A DNA stretch of 13,016 bases. Origin: Herminiimonas sp. (GTDB taxonomy: Bacteria; Pseudomonadota; Gammaproteobacteria; Burkholderiales; Burkholderiaceae). Shown in pieces: positions 6,174 through 13,016 of this stretch. A model generated the notes under the pieces. It saw only the letters and a program-made list of their open reading frames with translations, searched no databases and had not been told where the DNA came from. The translations under genes and the position numbers were made by a program. The DNA is taken from NCBI GenBank assembly GCA_014377155.1, contig JACMQD010000342.1, positions 1 to 13,016 of the forward strand, written 5' to 3'. Each line of letters opens with the position of its first letter. The stretch's first letter is position 1.

Positions 6174-7433
6174 TCAACCCCGCCGCGCCGCCGACAGCAT
6201 CGCCTGCAACAGCACGTTCGCACCCGCTTCCAGATGCGCCGGGTCCGCATCCTCGATTTCATTGTGGCTCACGCCGTCCTTGCACGGCACGAAAATCATC
6301 CCCGCCGGCGCCACCCGCGCCACATAGATCGCATCGTGACCCGCGCCCGACACCACATCCATCGCCGAATATCCAAGCGCCGCTACCGCATCGCGCACCG
6401 CGCCCACGCAGGTCGGATGGAACGGACAAGGCGCATAGTGCGAGACTTGTTCCAGCATGATTCCGAGTCCGGTTTCACTGCGCACCGCATCAAGATACTG
6501 GTGCAAATCCCGGTTCATCTGCGCCAGTAATTCGTCGCTGACATTGCGCAAGTCGATCGAAAATTTCACCTGCCCGGGAATGACGTTGCGGCTGTTTGGC
6601 ATGACCTGCACCATGCCCACCGTGCCACGGCCATACGGCGGATAGCGCTCGGCAATGGCGACCACCTCTTGCATGATGCGGGTGGACACCTGCAGTGCAT
6701 CCTTGCGAATGGCCATTGGCGTTGGGCCGGCGTGCGACTCGAACCCCGTTACGGTACAGTCGTACCAAGTCAGCCCCAGCACCGCCGGCACCACGCCGAT
6801 GACGCAGCCGGCATTCTCCAGCACCGGCCCCTGCTCGATATGGGTTTCGAAATAGGCGGCGACCGGATGGCAGCCAGGTGTCTCGGCGCCGACATAGCCG
6901 ATGCGTGCCAGTTCCTGCGCCACGGTCTTGCCCGCAGTATCGCTGGCCGCATAGGCATGCTCGAGCGAAAACGCGCCGCAAAACACCCCAGAGCCCATCA
7001 TCACCGGCACGAAACGCGAGCCTTCTTCATTGGTCCACACCACCACTTCCAGCGGTGCATCGGTGTCGATACCGTGTGCATTGAGCGTGCGCACCACTTC
7101 CAGCCCGGCCAGCACGCCGTAGTTGCCGTCGAACTTGCCACCGGTCGGCTGGGTGTCGATATGCGACCCCGTCACCACCGGCGGCAGCGATGGATCGGTG
7201 CCGGCGCGGCGCATGAAGATGTTGCCGATCTGGTCGACGCTGACGGTCATGCCTTCCGCGCGCGCCCAGTCGCATATCAGGTCGCGCGCCTGGCGGTCGA
7301 GGTCCGATAGCGCCAGCCGGCAGACGCCGCCTTTCGGCGTGGCGCCAAGTTGGGCCAGGTCCATCAGCGCTTGCCACAGTCGCTGGCCATCGATGCGCAG
7401 CGTATCCAACGAGTCACTTGGTTTCATTGTCAT
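6174..7433 (-). CDS. M20-type Zn hydrolase, N-carbamoyl-L-amino-acid hydrolase / allantoate amidohydrolase family
   Basis: Binuclear-metal amidohydrolase that removes a carbamoyl or similar group from ureido compounds (N-carbamoyl amino acids, N-carbamoyl-beta-alanine, allantoate), releasing ammonia and CO2. The 419 residues match the family length. Metal-site motifs are all present: GSHIDT (His91), GKFDGNYG (Asp102), TNEEGSRF (Glu136 as general base, Glu137), HIEQGPVLE (His198) and GVSHNEIED (His390). The dimer/lid region carries SHAGPTPM (233-240), NSRNVIPG (280-287) and GAGHDA (363-368). It is cytoplasmic, with no signal peptide. The ATG at 7433 is 12 nt after the livF stop. The in-frame ATG at 7427 has better spacing (8 nt) from the only AGG and may be the true start. 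Which ureido or amide substrate it takes cannot be told from sequence. Confidence 0.93.
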   Translation of the reverse strand: MTMKPSDSLDTLRIDGQRLWQALMDLAQLGATPKGGVCRLALSDLDRQARDLICDWARAEGMTVSVDQIGNIFMRRAGTDPSLPPVVTGSHIDTQPTGGKFDGNYGVLAGLEVVRTLNAHGIDTDAPLEVVVWTNEEGSRFVPVMMGSGVFCGAFSLEHAYAASDTAGKTVAQELARIGYVGAETPGCHPVAAYFETHIEQGPVLENAGCVIGVVPAVLGLTWYDCTVTGFESHAGPTPMAIRKDALQVSTRIMQEVVAIAERYPPYGRGTVGMVQVMPNSRNVIPGQVKFSIDLRNVSDELLAQMNRDLHQYLDAVRSETGLGIMLEQVSHYAPCPFHPTCVGAVRDAVAALGYSAMDVVSGAGHDAIYVARVAPAGMIFVPCKDGVSHNEIEDADPAHLEAGANVLLQAMLSAARRG

Positions 7434-7445
7434 TGCCTGTAAAAA

Positions 7446-8150
7446 TCAGAGCGCGATATTGACGCCGAGGTAGCGGTCCTTGATCCGGTCGTTGGCCATG
7501 AATTCGGCATTGCTCGCCTGATGCACGATGCGCCCCTGCTCGACAATGTAATGGCGGTCGGCCAATTGCGTGCAGACTGCCAGATTCTGCTCGACCAGAA
7601 TGATTGGCATGCCGGCTGCCTTGATCTGCTTCAGCTGGGCGACGATTTCCTCGACAATCACCGGCGCTAGTCCCTCGACCGGCTCATCGAGCATCAGTAC
7701 TTTCGGATCGGTCATCAGCGCCCGGCCAATGGCCAGCATTTGCTGCTCGCCGCCGGACAGTTGCGAGCCGCCATTCTTGCGCCGCTCTTTAAGACGCGGA
7801 AAAATCCGGTAGATGTCGGCCAGTTGCCACGGCGATGTCCTGCGCGCGGCCATGGTCAGGTTTTCTTCGACGGTGAGCAACTTGAAGATGCCGCGATGCT
7901 CCGGCACCAGGCACACGCCGAGCGCGGCGATCCGGTGCGCGGCCATGCCCGTGACCTCATTGCCCATGAATCGTACGCTGCCTTGGCGCGGCGGCACAAT
8001 ACCGACGATGGCTTTCAGGCTGGTGGTCTTGCCAGCGCCGTTGCGCCCCAGCAGCGTCACCACTTCGCCAGCCGCCACGCCGAGCGAAATCCCCTGTAGC
8101 ACATGGCTCTTGCCGTAGTAACCATGCACGTCGCTGACGTCGAGAATCAT
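7446..8150 (-). CDS. livF: LivF-type ABC transporter ATPase
   Basis: One of the two cytoplasmic ATPases of a branched-chain-amino-acid/amide-type (HAAT) ABC importer. The 234 residues are the normal LivF length. Motifs are complete: Walker A GRNGAGKT (35-42), signature LSGGEQQ (131-137) and Walker B VLMLDEP (151-157) followed by VEGLAP. The usual switch histidine is replaced by Gln188 in LVEQN, which is common in LivF-type subunits and is not a defect. A clear GGAGG ribosome binding site (8157-8161) lies 6 nt before the ATG. The start overlaps the livG stop by ATGA, so the two are translationally coupled. It pairs with LivG on the LivH/LivM membrane core. Confidence 0.95.
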   Translation of the reverse strand: MILDVSDVHGYYGKSHVLQGISLGVAAGEVVTLLGRNGAGKTTSLKAIVGIVPPRQGSVRFMGNEVTGMAAHRIAALGVCLVPEHRGIFKLLTVEENLTMAARRTSPWQLADIYRIFPRLKERRKNGGSQLSGGEQQMLAIGRALMTDPKVLMLDEPVEGLAPVIVEEIVAQLKQIKAAGMPIILVEQNLAVCTQLADRHYIVEQGRIVHQASNAEFMANDRIKDRYLGVNIAL

Positions 8151-8914
8151 GCTGCGCCTCCGGTAATCATGCCGCCCAAGTACGCGCGGCGCACCCGTTC
8201 ATCGTTGCGGATCGCGTCCGGCTTCGCTTCCACCAGGACCTGGCCCAATTGCATAACGGTGATCATGTCGGAGATGTCCATCACGATGTCCATGTTGTGT
8301 TCGATCAGGACTACCGCATACTCGGTGCGCAGGCCATGGATCAGCCGCTTCATCTCGCCGATGTCGTCGATACCCATGCCAGAGGTCGGCTCGTCGAGAA
8401 AAATGATCCTCGGCTGGGCCGCCATCGCCATGCCGACTTCGAGCCGGCGCTGCTGGCCATGCGACAGTTCGCCCACCAGCCGTTGCGCCACCGACGTCAG
8501 GTTAAGTCGCACCAGCAGCGCGTCGGCCTTGTCGCAGGCAGCTGTGAGCGAAGCAGCCGAACGCCACAGCTTGAACGCCTGACCGGGATTGCGGCCCTGT
8601 GCGGCTAGCCGCAGGTTCTCGTGCACGCTCAGATTGAGGAACAGGCTGGTGACCTGGAACGAGCGCGCCACGCCTTTGCCGACGCGCTTGAAGTCCGGCA
8701 GGTGCGATACCTCCTCGCCATCGAGCAGGATGCTGCCCTCGGTGATCGGCACGGTGCCGGTCAGCACATGAAACAGTGTGGTCTTGCCTGCGCCGTTGGG
8801 GCCGATCACCGAATGCACGGTGCCCGGCATGACGTTGAGCGTGATGCCGTCGACCGCGGTAAATTTGCCATAACGCTTGATTACGTTGAGAGCCTGCAGG
8901 ATCGGCGCGCTCAT
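8147..8914 (-). CDS. livG: LivG-type ABC transporter ATPase
   Basis: Second ATPase of the HAAT importer, 255 residues. Visible motifs are Walker A GPNGAGKT (38-45), Q-loop Gln87 in SFQVTSLF, the LivG-style signature LSHGQQRRLE (150-159), Walker B IIFLDEP (170-176) and switch His206 in LIEHNMD. The segment 102-140, with LWRSAASL, is the longer helical insert typical of LivG. The ATG at 8914 is chosen because it overlaps the livM stop in an ATGA and has an AAGGGG ribosome binding site (8922-8927) 7 nt upstream. The frame stays open to 9067, but that extension is out-of-frame livM sequence with no ABC homology. The LivG/LivF pair points to an amino-acid, amide or urea-type substrate, not sugar or metal. 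Confidence 0.95.
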   Translation of the reverse strand: MSAPILQALNVIKRYGKFTAVDGITLNVMPGTVHSVIGPNGAGKTTLFHVLTGTVPITEGSILLDGEEVSHLPDFKRVGKGVARSFQVTSLFLNLSVHENLRLAAQGRNPGQAFKLWRSAASLTAACDKADALLVRLNLTSVAQRLVGELSHGQQRRLEVGMAMAAQPRIIFLDEPTSGMGIDDIGEMKRLIHGLRTEYAVVLIEHNMDIVMDISDMITVMQLGQVLVEAKPDAIRNDERVRRAYLGGMITGGAA

Positions 8915-9903
8915 GGCTTGGCCCCTTCTTCCGCTGCCGTCGGAGATGCCGCGCGCTGGCGTCGGAACCGGTTGACGATTTGCTCGCCCAGACCCCACAA
9001 GCCTTTCTGCATGCCCAGCGCCACCGCGATCAGCAGTATCCCGAGCAGCATCAGCCAGCGCGGCCACAGCGACGACAGCCAGTCGCCGACCAGAATATAG
9101 AACGCCGCACCCAGCACCGACGCGAACAAGTTGCCGGTACCGCCGATGATGGTCATGATCAGGATCGATTCGCTGGCGTGGTATTCGATGTTCGACAGCG
9201 GCGCGATACCGGTCATCATCGCGTACAGCGCCCCGGCCAGGCCGGTCACCGCGCCCGAGATCATGAAGGCGATCAGCTTGAAGGCCTTGATGTCGTAGCC
9301 GATCGCGGCGGCGCGGGTTTCGTTGTCACGGATCGCCAGCAACGTGCGGCCCAGCACCGAATCGACCACCGCCTGCAAGAGCGCGAAGACCACCACGAAA
9401 ATCAATCCGACCAGGCCGTAGTATTGCCATGGCGTCGAGGTCGGGATCAGCGTCGTGCCGAAGAACGCCAGTTGCGGACGCGGGATGTTGAGCAAGCCGT
9501 TGTCGCCGCCGGTCACGCCCTGCATGGTGTAGGCCAAAAAATAGAACATCTGGGCGAAAGCCAGCGTCAGCATCACGAAATACACGCCGCGCTGACGAAT
9601 CGCCAGCCAGCCCACCAGCAATGCCGCCAGTGCGCCGGCCAGCATTGCTGCCAGCAGCGCCACCGGCAACGGCACGTTCAGGTGCAGCAGCGCCAGACCG
9701 GCGGCGTAGCTGCCCAGGCCAAGGAAGATGCCCTGCCCGAACGACATCAGCCCGGTATAGCCGAGCAGCAGATTGCAGCCCAATGCCGCCAGGGCGAAGA
9801 TCAGGACTTCGGTGGCCAGCGAGGCCGATGTCAGCATGGCCGGCAACACCAGCACCGTCAGGATGGCCAGCAACACGAAGCGGTAGCGCTTTAACAGGTT
9901 CAT
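8911..9903 (-). CDS. livM: LivM-type ABC transporter permease
   Basis: Inner-membrane permease of the HAAT importer, 330 residues, with about ten hydrophobic spans. Family signatures are the LLLGYTGLMSFGQGIFLGLGSYA segment near 44-67 (read here in two parts, LLLGYTGLMSFGQ and GIFLGLGSYA), the cytoplasmic coupling loop with LAIRDNETRAAAIGYD (about 189-204) and GGTGNLFASVLGAAFY near 254-270. The C-terminal tail after the last helix is cytoplasmic, basic and Ala-rich (FRRQRAASPTAAEE). The ribosome binding site is weak (GAAAG), but livH ends only 10 nt upstream, so coupling is likely. Its stop overlaps the livG start. It forms the channel with LivH. Confidence 0.95.
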   Translation of the reverse strand: MNLLKRYRFVLLAILTVLVLPAMLTSASLATEVLIFALAALGCNLLLGYTGLMSFGQGIFLGLGSYAAGLALLHLNVPLPVALLAAMLAGALAALLVGWLAIRQRGVYFVMLTLAFAQMFYFLAYTMQGVTGGDNGLLNIPRPQLAFFGTTLIPTSTPWQYYGLVGLIFVVVFALLQAVVDSVLGRTLLAIRDNETRAAAIGYDIKAFKLIAFMISGAVTGLAGALYAMMTGIAPLSNIEYHASESILIMTIIGGTGNLFASVLGAAFYILVGDWLSSLWPRWLMLLGILLIAVALGMQKGLWGLGEQIVNRFRRQRAASPTAAEEGAKP

Positions 9904-9913
9904 GGTTTTTCTT

Positions 9914-10771
9914 TCAGCTTCGGCCGAACAGGCCGTTGGGGCGCAGCAGCATCACGGCAGCCATGGCGACATAGATCATCAGCCGTGCGCCTTCGGGCCA
10001 GATGGTGCTCATCAGGCTTTGCACGATGCCCACCAGCAGACCACCGGCCAGCGCACCCCAGAAGCTGCCCATCCCGCCGATGACCACTGCCACGAAGGCA
10101 ATGCCCAGTGCTTCGATGCCCATGAACGGTTCGACGCCGCGTATCGGCGCCGCCAGTACGCCGGCAAGGCCCGCGGTCACTGCACCGAGTGCAAATACCA
10201 AACTGAAGATGCGGTTGACGTTGACGCCCAGCAGCGACACCATTTCGGTCGATTCGCTGCCGGCGCGCACGATGGCGCCGAGCCGCGTGCCTTCCAGCAG
10301 CCACCACAACAGTAGCGCCATCGCCACCGTGAAGCCGATGACGAACAAACGGTAATACGGATAGACGAAGTCGCCGAGGATCAGGACGCCCTGCAACGAC
10401 GCCGGCATGGCGATGTTATGGCCCAGCACACCCCACTGCAGGATGACCGCTTCCTGCAGCACCAGCGCCAAACCTACGGTAAAGACGATATGGAATTCAT
10501 GCGGCAACTGATAGATGTGGCGCAGCAGGGTCTTCTCCGCCAGCCAGGCGAAGATGCCCACCACCAGTGGCGCGATCAGCAACGTCCACCAGAAGTCGAG
10601 GCCCATGCCGATCAATTGGAAGCACAGGTACGCGCCCAGCAGGAAGAAAGCCCCATGCGCGAAGTTGACGAAACCCAGCAGGCCGAAAACGATACTCAGG
10701 CCAACCGCCATCAGGAAATACAGCATCCCGATACCGATGCCGTTGATGATCTGAAGCAGATAAATGCTCAT
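9914..10771 (-). CDS. livH: LivH-type ABC transporter permease
   Basis: Inner-membrane permease of the HAAT importer, 285 residues, about eight hydrophobic spans. It begins with the characteristic INGIGIGMLYFLMAVGLSIVFG helix (about 9-30, with the GLLGFVNFAHGAFFLLGAY motif at 30-48 read in part as VNFAHG) and has the coupling loop TRLGAIVRAGSESTEMVSLLG (about 176-196, core AIVRAGSES). No good ribosome binding site is seen. Right after the upstream terminator there is a five-codon mini-frame, ATG at 10785-10783 encoding M-I-G-A-A, whose TGA overlaps the livH ATG. This could couple initiation or be chance. The gene lies 81 nt after the binding-protein gene and is reached only by transcripts that read through the terminator at 10791-10818, unless it has its own promoter. 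Confidence 0.95.
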   Translation of the reverse strand: MSIYLLQIINGIGIGMLYFLMAVGLSIVFGLLGFVNFAHGAFFLLGAYLCFQLIGMGLDFWWTLLIAPLVVGIFAWLAEKTLLRHIYQLPHEFHIVFTVGLALVLQEAVILQWGVLGHNIAMPASLQGVLILGDFVYPYYRLFVIGFTVAMALLLWWLLEGTRLGAIVRAGSESTEMVSLLGVNVNRIFSLVFALGAVTAGLAGVLAAPIRGVEPFMGIEALGIAFVAVVIGGMGSFWGALAGGLLVGIVQSLMSTIWPEGARLMIYVAMAAVMLLRPNGLFGRS

Positions 10772-10790
10772 GCAGCGCCAATCATGAAAG

Positions 10791-10818
10791 AAAAAAACAG
10801 CCGCGCGCCGCGCGGCTG
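10791..10818 (-). terminator. strong intrinsic terminator between the ABC binding-protein gene and livH
   Basis: On the - strand CAGCCGCGC (10818-10810) pairs perfectly over 9 bp with GCGCGGCTG (10806-10798) around a GGC loop, followed by seven T residues (10797-10791). It is 35 nt after the binding-protein stop and 20 nt before livH. As an internal, partial terminator it would make the binding protein more abundant than the membrane and ATPase subunits, a known arrangement in binding-protein-dependent ABC operons. Confidence 0.88.
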
Positions 10819-10852
10819 CAAAGGACGCTCTTTGCTACGTGACGTCAGCCTG

Positions 10853-12049
10853 TCACACCATCTTGCACATGGTCTTGTCGAGCGGCAGAAAGGATTTGCC
10901 CGATGAGACAATGTCGGCATAGTCGTTCTTGTTGGCCATCTTCGCCTTGGCCTTGCCCTTGAGCAGATAATAATTCTTGATGACCTGATGGTCGCCCTTG
11001 CGGATTTCCTCGGTGCCGGTCAGTCCTTCGTATTTCATGCCTTCCAGTGCTGCAATCACCGCCTTGGGATCGGTGCTGTTGGCCTTGGCGATGGCGTCGA
11101 GCACGATCTTGGTACACAGGTAAGACCCGGCAAAACTGTAGTTCGGATCTTCCTTGAGCGCGGCGTTGGTGAGCTTGACGAATTCCTTGTTAAACGGCGC
11201 GTCGATGCCATGCCAGTACTGGGCGCCGAAATACACGTCTTCGCACAGATCGGCGCCGAGCGACTCGAACTGCTCCAGACCCGAGGCCCACGCCATGACG
11301 ATGGTCATGTTCTTTTTCATGCCGAAATTGACCGCCTGACGCAGGGTGTCGGAACTCTGCGTGCTGAAGTTCAGCAGTAGCAAGACGTCCGGCTTGGCTG
11401 CCATTGCATTGGTCAGATAGCCGCTGAATTCCTTTTCGGCCAGCGAGTGGTAGCTGTTGCCGACATGCTCGATGCCCTTTTCTTTGAACACATTCTTGGC
11501 CGCACTTAACAAGCCTTCACCGAATACGTATTGTGGTGTGATGGTGTACCAGCGCTTGGCCTTGGGCATGCTTTCGATCAGCGGGCGTACGGTCTGCTCG
11601 ATAGCGCCGTAGGTCGGCACCGACCAGCGGAAGGTCGAGCGGTTGCATTCACTGCCGGTCAGTTCGTCCGCGCCGGCCGTGGTGATACAGATGCCACCCG
11701 CCTTGTCGACTTCCTTGCCGATCGCCAGTGCCTCCGACGACAGAAAGCCGCCCAGGAAAAAGCGCGTGTTCTTTTGTTGGATCGCTTCCTGCACGCGGCG
11801 AATCGCCGTGGCCGGCTTGCCTTCGGTATCGATGGCGCTGTAGGCGACGGTCTTGCCGAGCACCTTGCCGTATTTTTCGATCGCCAGCTTCATGCCCATG
11901 TCGGCGAACTTGCCGTTAGCGGCAAACGGCCCCGACAGCGGCACCGCGCAACCGAACTGGATGGTATCGGCTTGCGCCGCGGCAGTGCCCATCGTGCCGA
12001 TCATCGGCACGGCGGCAGAGTATTTCAGGAAATCGCGTCGGCTGGTCAT
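10853..12049 (-). CDS. Tat-exported LivJ/AmiC-type (Peripla_BP_6) ABC substrate-binding protein
   Basis: Periplasmic type-I binding protein of the HAAT class, 398 residues, delivering substrate to LivHMGF. The N-terminus is a twin-arginine signal: S-R-R-D-F-L-K at residues 3-9, a moderately hydrophobic stretch, and an AQA cleavage site near residue 27. There is no lipobox. The mature protein starts DTIQFGCAVPLSGPFAANG, the standard opening of Peripla_BP_6 proteins. Later blocks are FFLGGFLSSEAL (about 95-106), ITTAGADELTG (about 117-127) and YVFGEG (about 173-178). A strong AAGGAG ribosome binding site (12058-12063) stands 8 nt before the ATG. It is preceded by the amidase gene (51 nt) and followed by a strong terminator. 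The ligand is unknown; the hydrolase neighbours suggest an amide, ureide or short peptide-like compound instead of a plain branched-chain amino acid. Confidence 0.94.
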   Translation of the reverse strand: MTSRRDFLKYSAAVPMIGTMGTAAAQADTIQFGCAVPLSGPFAANGKFADMGMKLAIEKYGKVLGKTVAYSAIDTEGKPATAIRRVQEAIQQKNTRFFLGGFLSSEALAIGKEVDKAGGICITTAGADELTGSECNRSTFRWSVPTYGAIEQTVRPLIESMPKAKRWYTITPQYVFGEGLLSAAKNVFKEKGIEHVGNSYHSLAEKEFSGYLTNAMAAKPDVLLLLNFSTQSSDTLRQAVNFGMKKNMTIVMAWASGLEQFESLGADLCEDVYFGAQYWHGIDAPFNKEFVKLTNAALKEDPNYSFAGSYLCTKIVLDAIAKANSTDPKAVIAALEGMKYEGLTGTEEIRKGDHQVIKNYYLLKGKAKAKMANKNDYADIVSSGKSFLPLDKTMCKMV

Positions 12050-12100
12050 GCTGGTTTCTCCTTGGGTGGTGTGCGCTTTGTAACGAAAGTCTTGTCGGAT

Positions 12101-13016
12101 TTATTCCAGGTCCGGCGGGATACGCCGATGCCAGTCGGTAGCCTGCTGAAATGCCTGGCCGGCTTGCAGCAAGAAAGCATCGTGCCATGCGGGCGCGATC
12201 AGCTGCACACCGATCGGCAGACCGTTTTCAGAAAAACCGGCGGGCAGCGAAATGGCGCAGGCATCCAAATAATTGACGGCGCGGTTAAAGGCGCCCACCG
12301 GCGTCACTTCCTCGTCGATGTCACTGACCGGACAGGCCACGAAAGGCAGCGTCGGCGTCAGCAGCAGGTCGTGCGACTGCATCCATGATTTGAATCGTGC
12401 GATCGCCTCACGACGGTGGGCCAGCAGCGACAAATGGGCGCCGGCGCTGGCAGCGCCGCCGGCAATGATGCGCTTCCTGACCCACGGGCCGATCGGCAAA
12501 GCCGCGTCACCGATGTAGCTCGCATGCAGATAATGCGCTTCGATCGCCATGAGCGCGCCGGCCTGGCGCATCAGTTCCGCGAAATCGAATGGCAGGTCAA
12601 TCTCGGTCACGATGGCGCCGAGCGTGCGCAGCGTGGACACCGCGTTATTGGTGGCGCGTGCGATGTCATCGCTGACCGGCAACGGATACTGTGCGGGCCG
12701 CATCACGGCAATCCTGAGACCGCGCACCGACGCCAGGCTGCGGTCGAAGTGAAACAGCGGACACTGTAAGGTACCGTCATCGCGCAGATCGGGGCCGGCC
12801 AGTGCGGCCGTCAGCAAGCCGGCATCTTCGGCCGTGCGCGTCATCGGCCCGATCGTGTCGAGCGAAGGTGAGAGTGCAATCGTGCCGTGCAGGCTGATCA
12901 GTCCGTGGGTGGTCTTGAGTCCGGCCAGGCCATTGACCGCGGCCGGTGCACGGATCGAGCCGCCGGTATCCGATCCGATTGCCGCCGGCGCCAGGCCGCC
13001 TGCTACGGCCACGCCG
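12101..13016 (-). CDS. amidase-signature family enzyme, 5' end outside the window
   Basis: C-terminal part, about 304 residues, of an amidase-signature (Ser-cisSer-Lys) hydrolase, which cleaves carboxamides to acid plus ammonia or amine. The frame is open through the right edge. The visible part starts GVAVAGGLAPAAIGSD and contains the nucleophile Ser in TGGSIRAPA (codon at 12958-12956), then GLAGLKTTHGLIS and SLDTIGPMTRTAEDAG, all family hallmarks. The catalytic Lys and cis-Ser, expected some 25 to 100 residues upstream, are not in the window. The C-terminus carries LPAGFSENGLPIGVQLIAP, read in part as GLPIGVQLI, also typical (as in GatA relatives). A GTG at 13012 is an internal codon and not the start. 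It is cytoplasmic as far as can be seen and heads the visible part of the transporter cluster, 51 nt before the binding-protein gene. Substrate unknown. Confidence 0.92.
   Translation of the reverse strand, partial: GVAVAGGLAPAAIGSDTGGSIRAPAAVNGLAGLKTTHGLISLHGTIALSPSLDTIGPMTRTAEDAGLLTAALAGPDLRDDGTLQCPLFHFDRSLASVRGLRIAVMRPAQYPLPVSDDIARATNNAVSTLRTLGAIVTEIDLPFDFAELMRQAGALMAIEAHYLHASYIGDAALPIGPWVRKRIIAGGAASAGAHLSLLAHRREAIARFKSWMQSHDLLLTPTLPFVACPVSDIDEEVTPVGAFNRAVNYLDACAISLPAGFSENGLPIGVQLIAPAWHDAFLLQAGQAFQQATDWHRRIPPDLE

Noticed and set aside
8915..9067. Longer livG with an upstream start at 9067
   Set aside because: The extra 51 residues are out-of-frame livM coding sequence. The ATG at 8914 has a good ribosome binding site and an ATGA overlap, and gives the usual LivG N-terminus.
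8980..9894. 304-codon open frame on the + strand opposite livM
   Set aside because: Gln/His/Arg-rich composition, no recognisable motif, and fully inside a clear permease gene; a shadow frame.
11531..12388. 285-codon open frame on the + strand across the binding-protein and amidase genes
   Set aside because: It crosses two real genes and their gap, has no motif, and its composition is that of an antisense frame.
13010..13012. GTG at 13012 as start of the amidase gene
   Set aside because: It falls inside the conserved amidase core just before the SDTGGSIR block. The catalytic Lys and cis-Ser must lie upstream, so the gene continues past the window edge.
1..13016. Mobile elements, CRISPR arrays, tRNA or rRNA genes, phage genes, toxin-antitoxin or defence systems
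   Set aside because: No transposase, integrase, regularly spaced repeats, RNA-gene cores or defence domains could be seen on either strand; the content is metabolic and transport genes plus one exoprotein.

Overview
The window looks like a chromosomal stretch of a betaproteobacterium, most likely in the order Burkholderiales. The reasons are a Bug-family tricarboxylate-transporter binding protein, a PEP-CTERM exoprotein with a sigma-54-type promoter, moderately high GC content and compact catabolic operons. The genus cannot be fixed from the sequence. I see no rRNA, tRNA, CRISPR array, insertion sequence or phage gene.

Left part, + strand (about 1-3365): a tripartite tricarboxylate transporter (TTT) set. 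It has a Bug/TctC periplasmic binding protein, then an unusually long 349-nt gap, then TctB and TctA 12 nt apart. A strong intrinsic terminator at 3336-3364 closes it. Middle part, + strand (about 3366-4588): a possible 75-76-residue two-helix membrane protein, then a 209-residue PEP-CTERM exoprotein. The exoprotein gene has an A+T-rich upstream region with a good -24/-12 (sigma-54) match and ends in its own terminator.

Right part, - strand (13016 down to 4603): one long co-directional cluster. In order of transcription it holds an amidase-signature enzyme (5' end outside the window), a Tat-exported ABC substrate-binding protein, LivH- and LivM-type permeases, LivG- and LivF-type ATPases, an M20-type Zn amidohydrolase (N-carbamoyl-amino-acid hydrolase / allantoate amidohydrolase family) and an M81 (MlrC-like) metallopeptidase. 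The permease and ATPase genes are tightly coupled, with two ATGA overlaps. A strong intrinsic terminator lies between the binding-protein gene and livH and probably sets a high ratio of binding protein to permease.

The likely job of the right-hand cluster is import of an amide-, ureido- or lactam-containing compound and its stepwise hydrolysis by three different amide-bond hydrolases. The substrate cannot be read from sequence alone. The two most interesting points are this three-hydrolase transport operon, whose substrate is unassigned, and the apparent sigma-54 control region in front of the PEP-CTERM gene.
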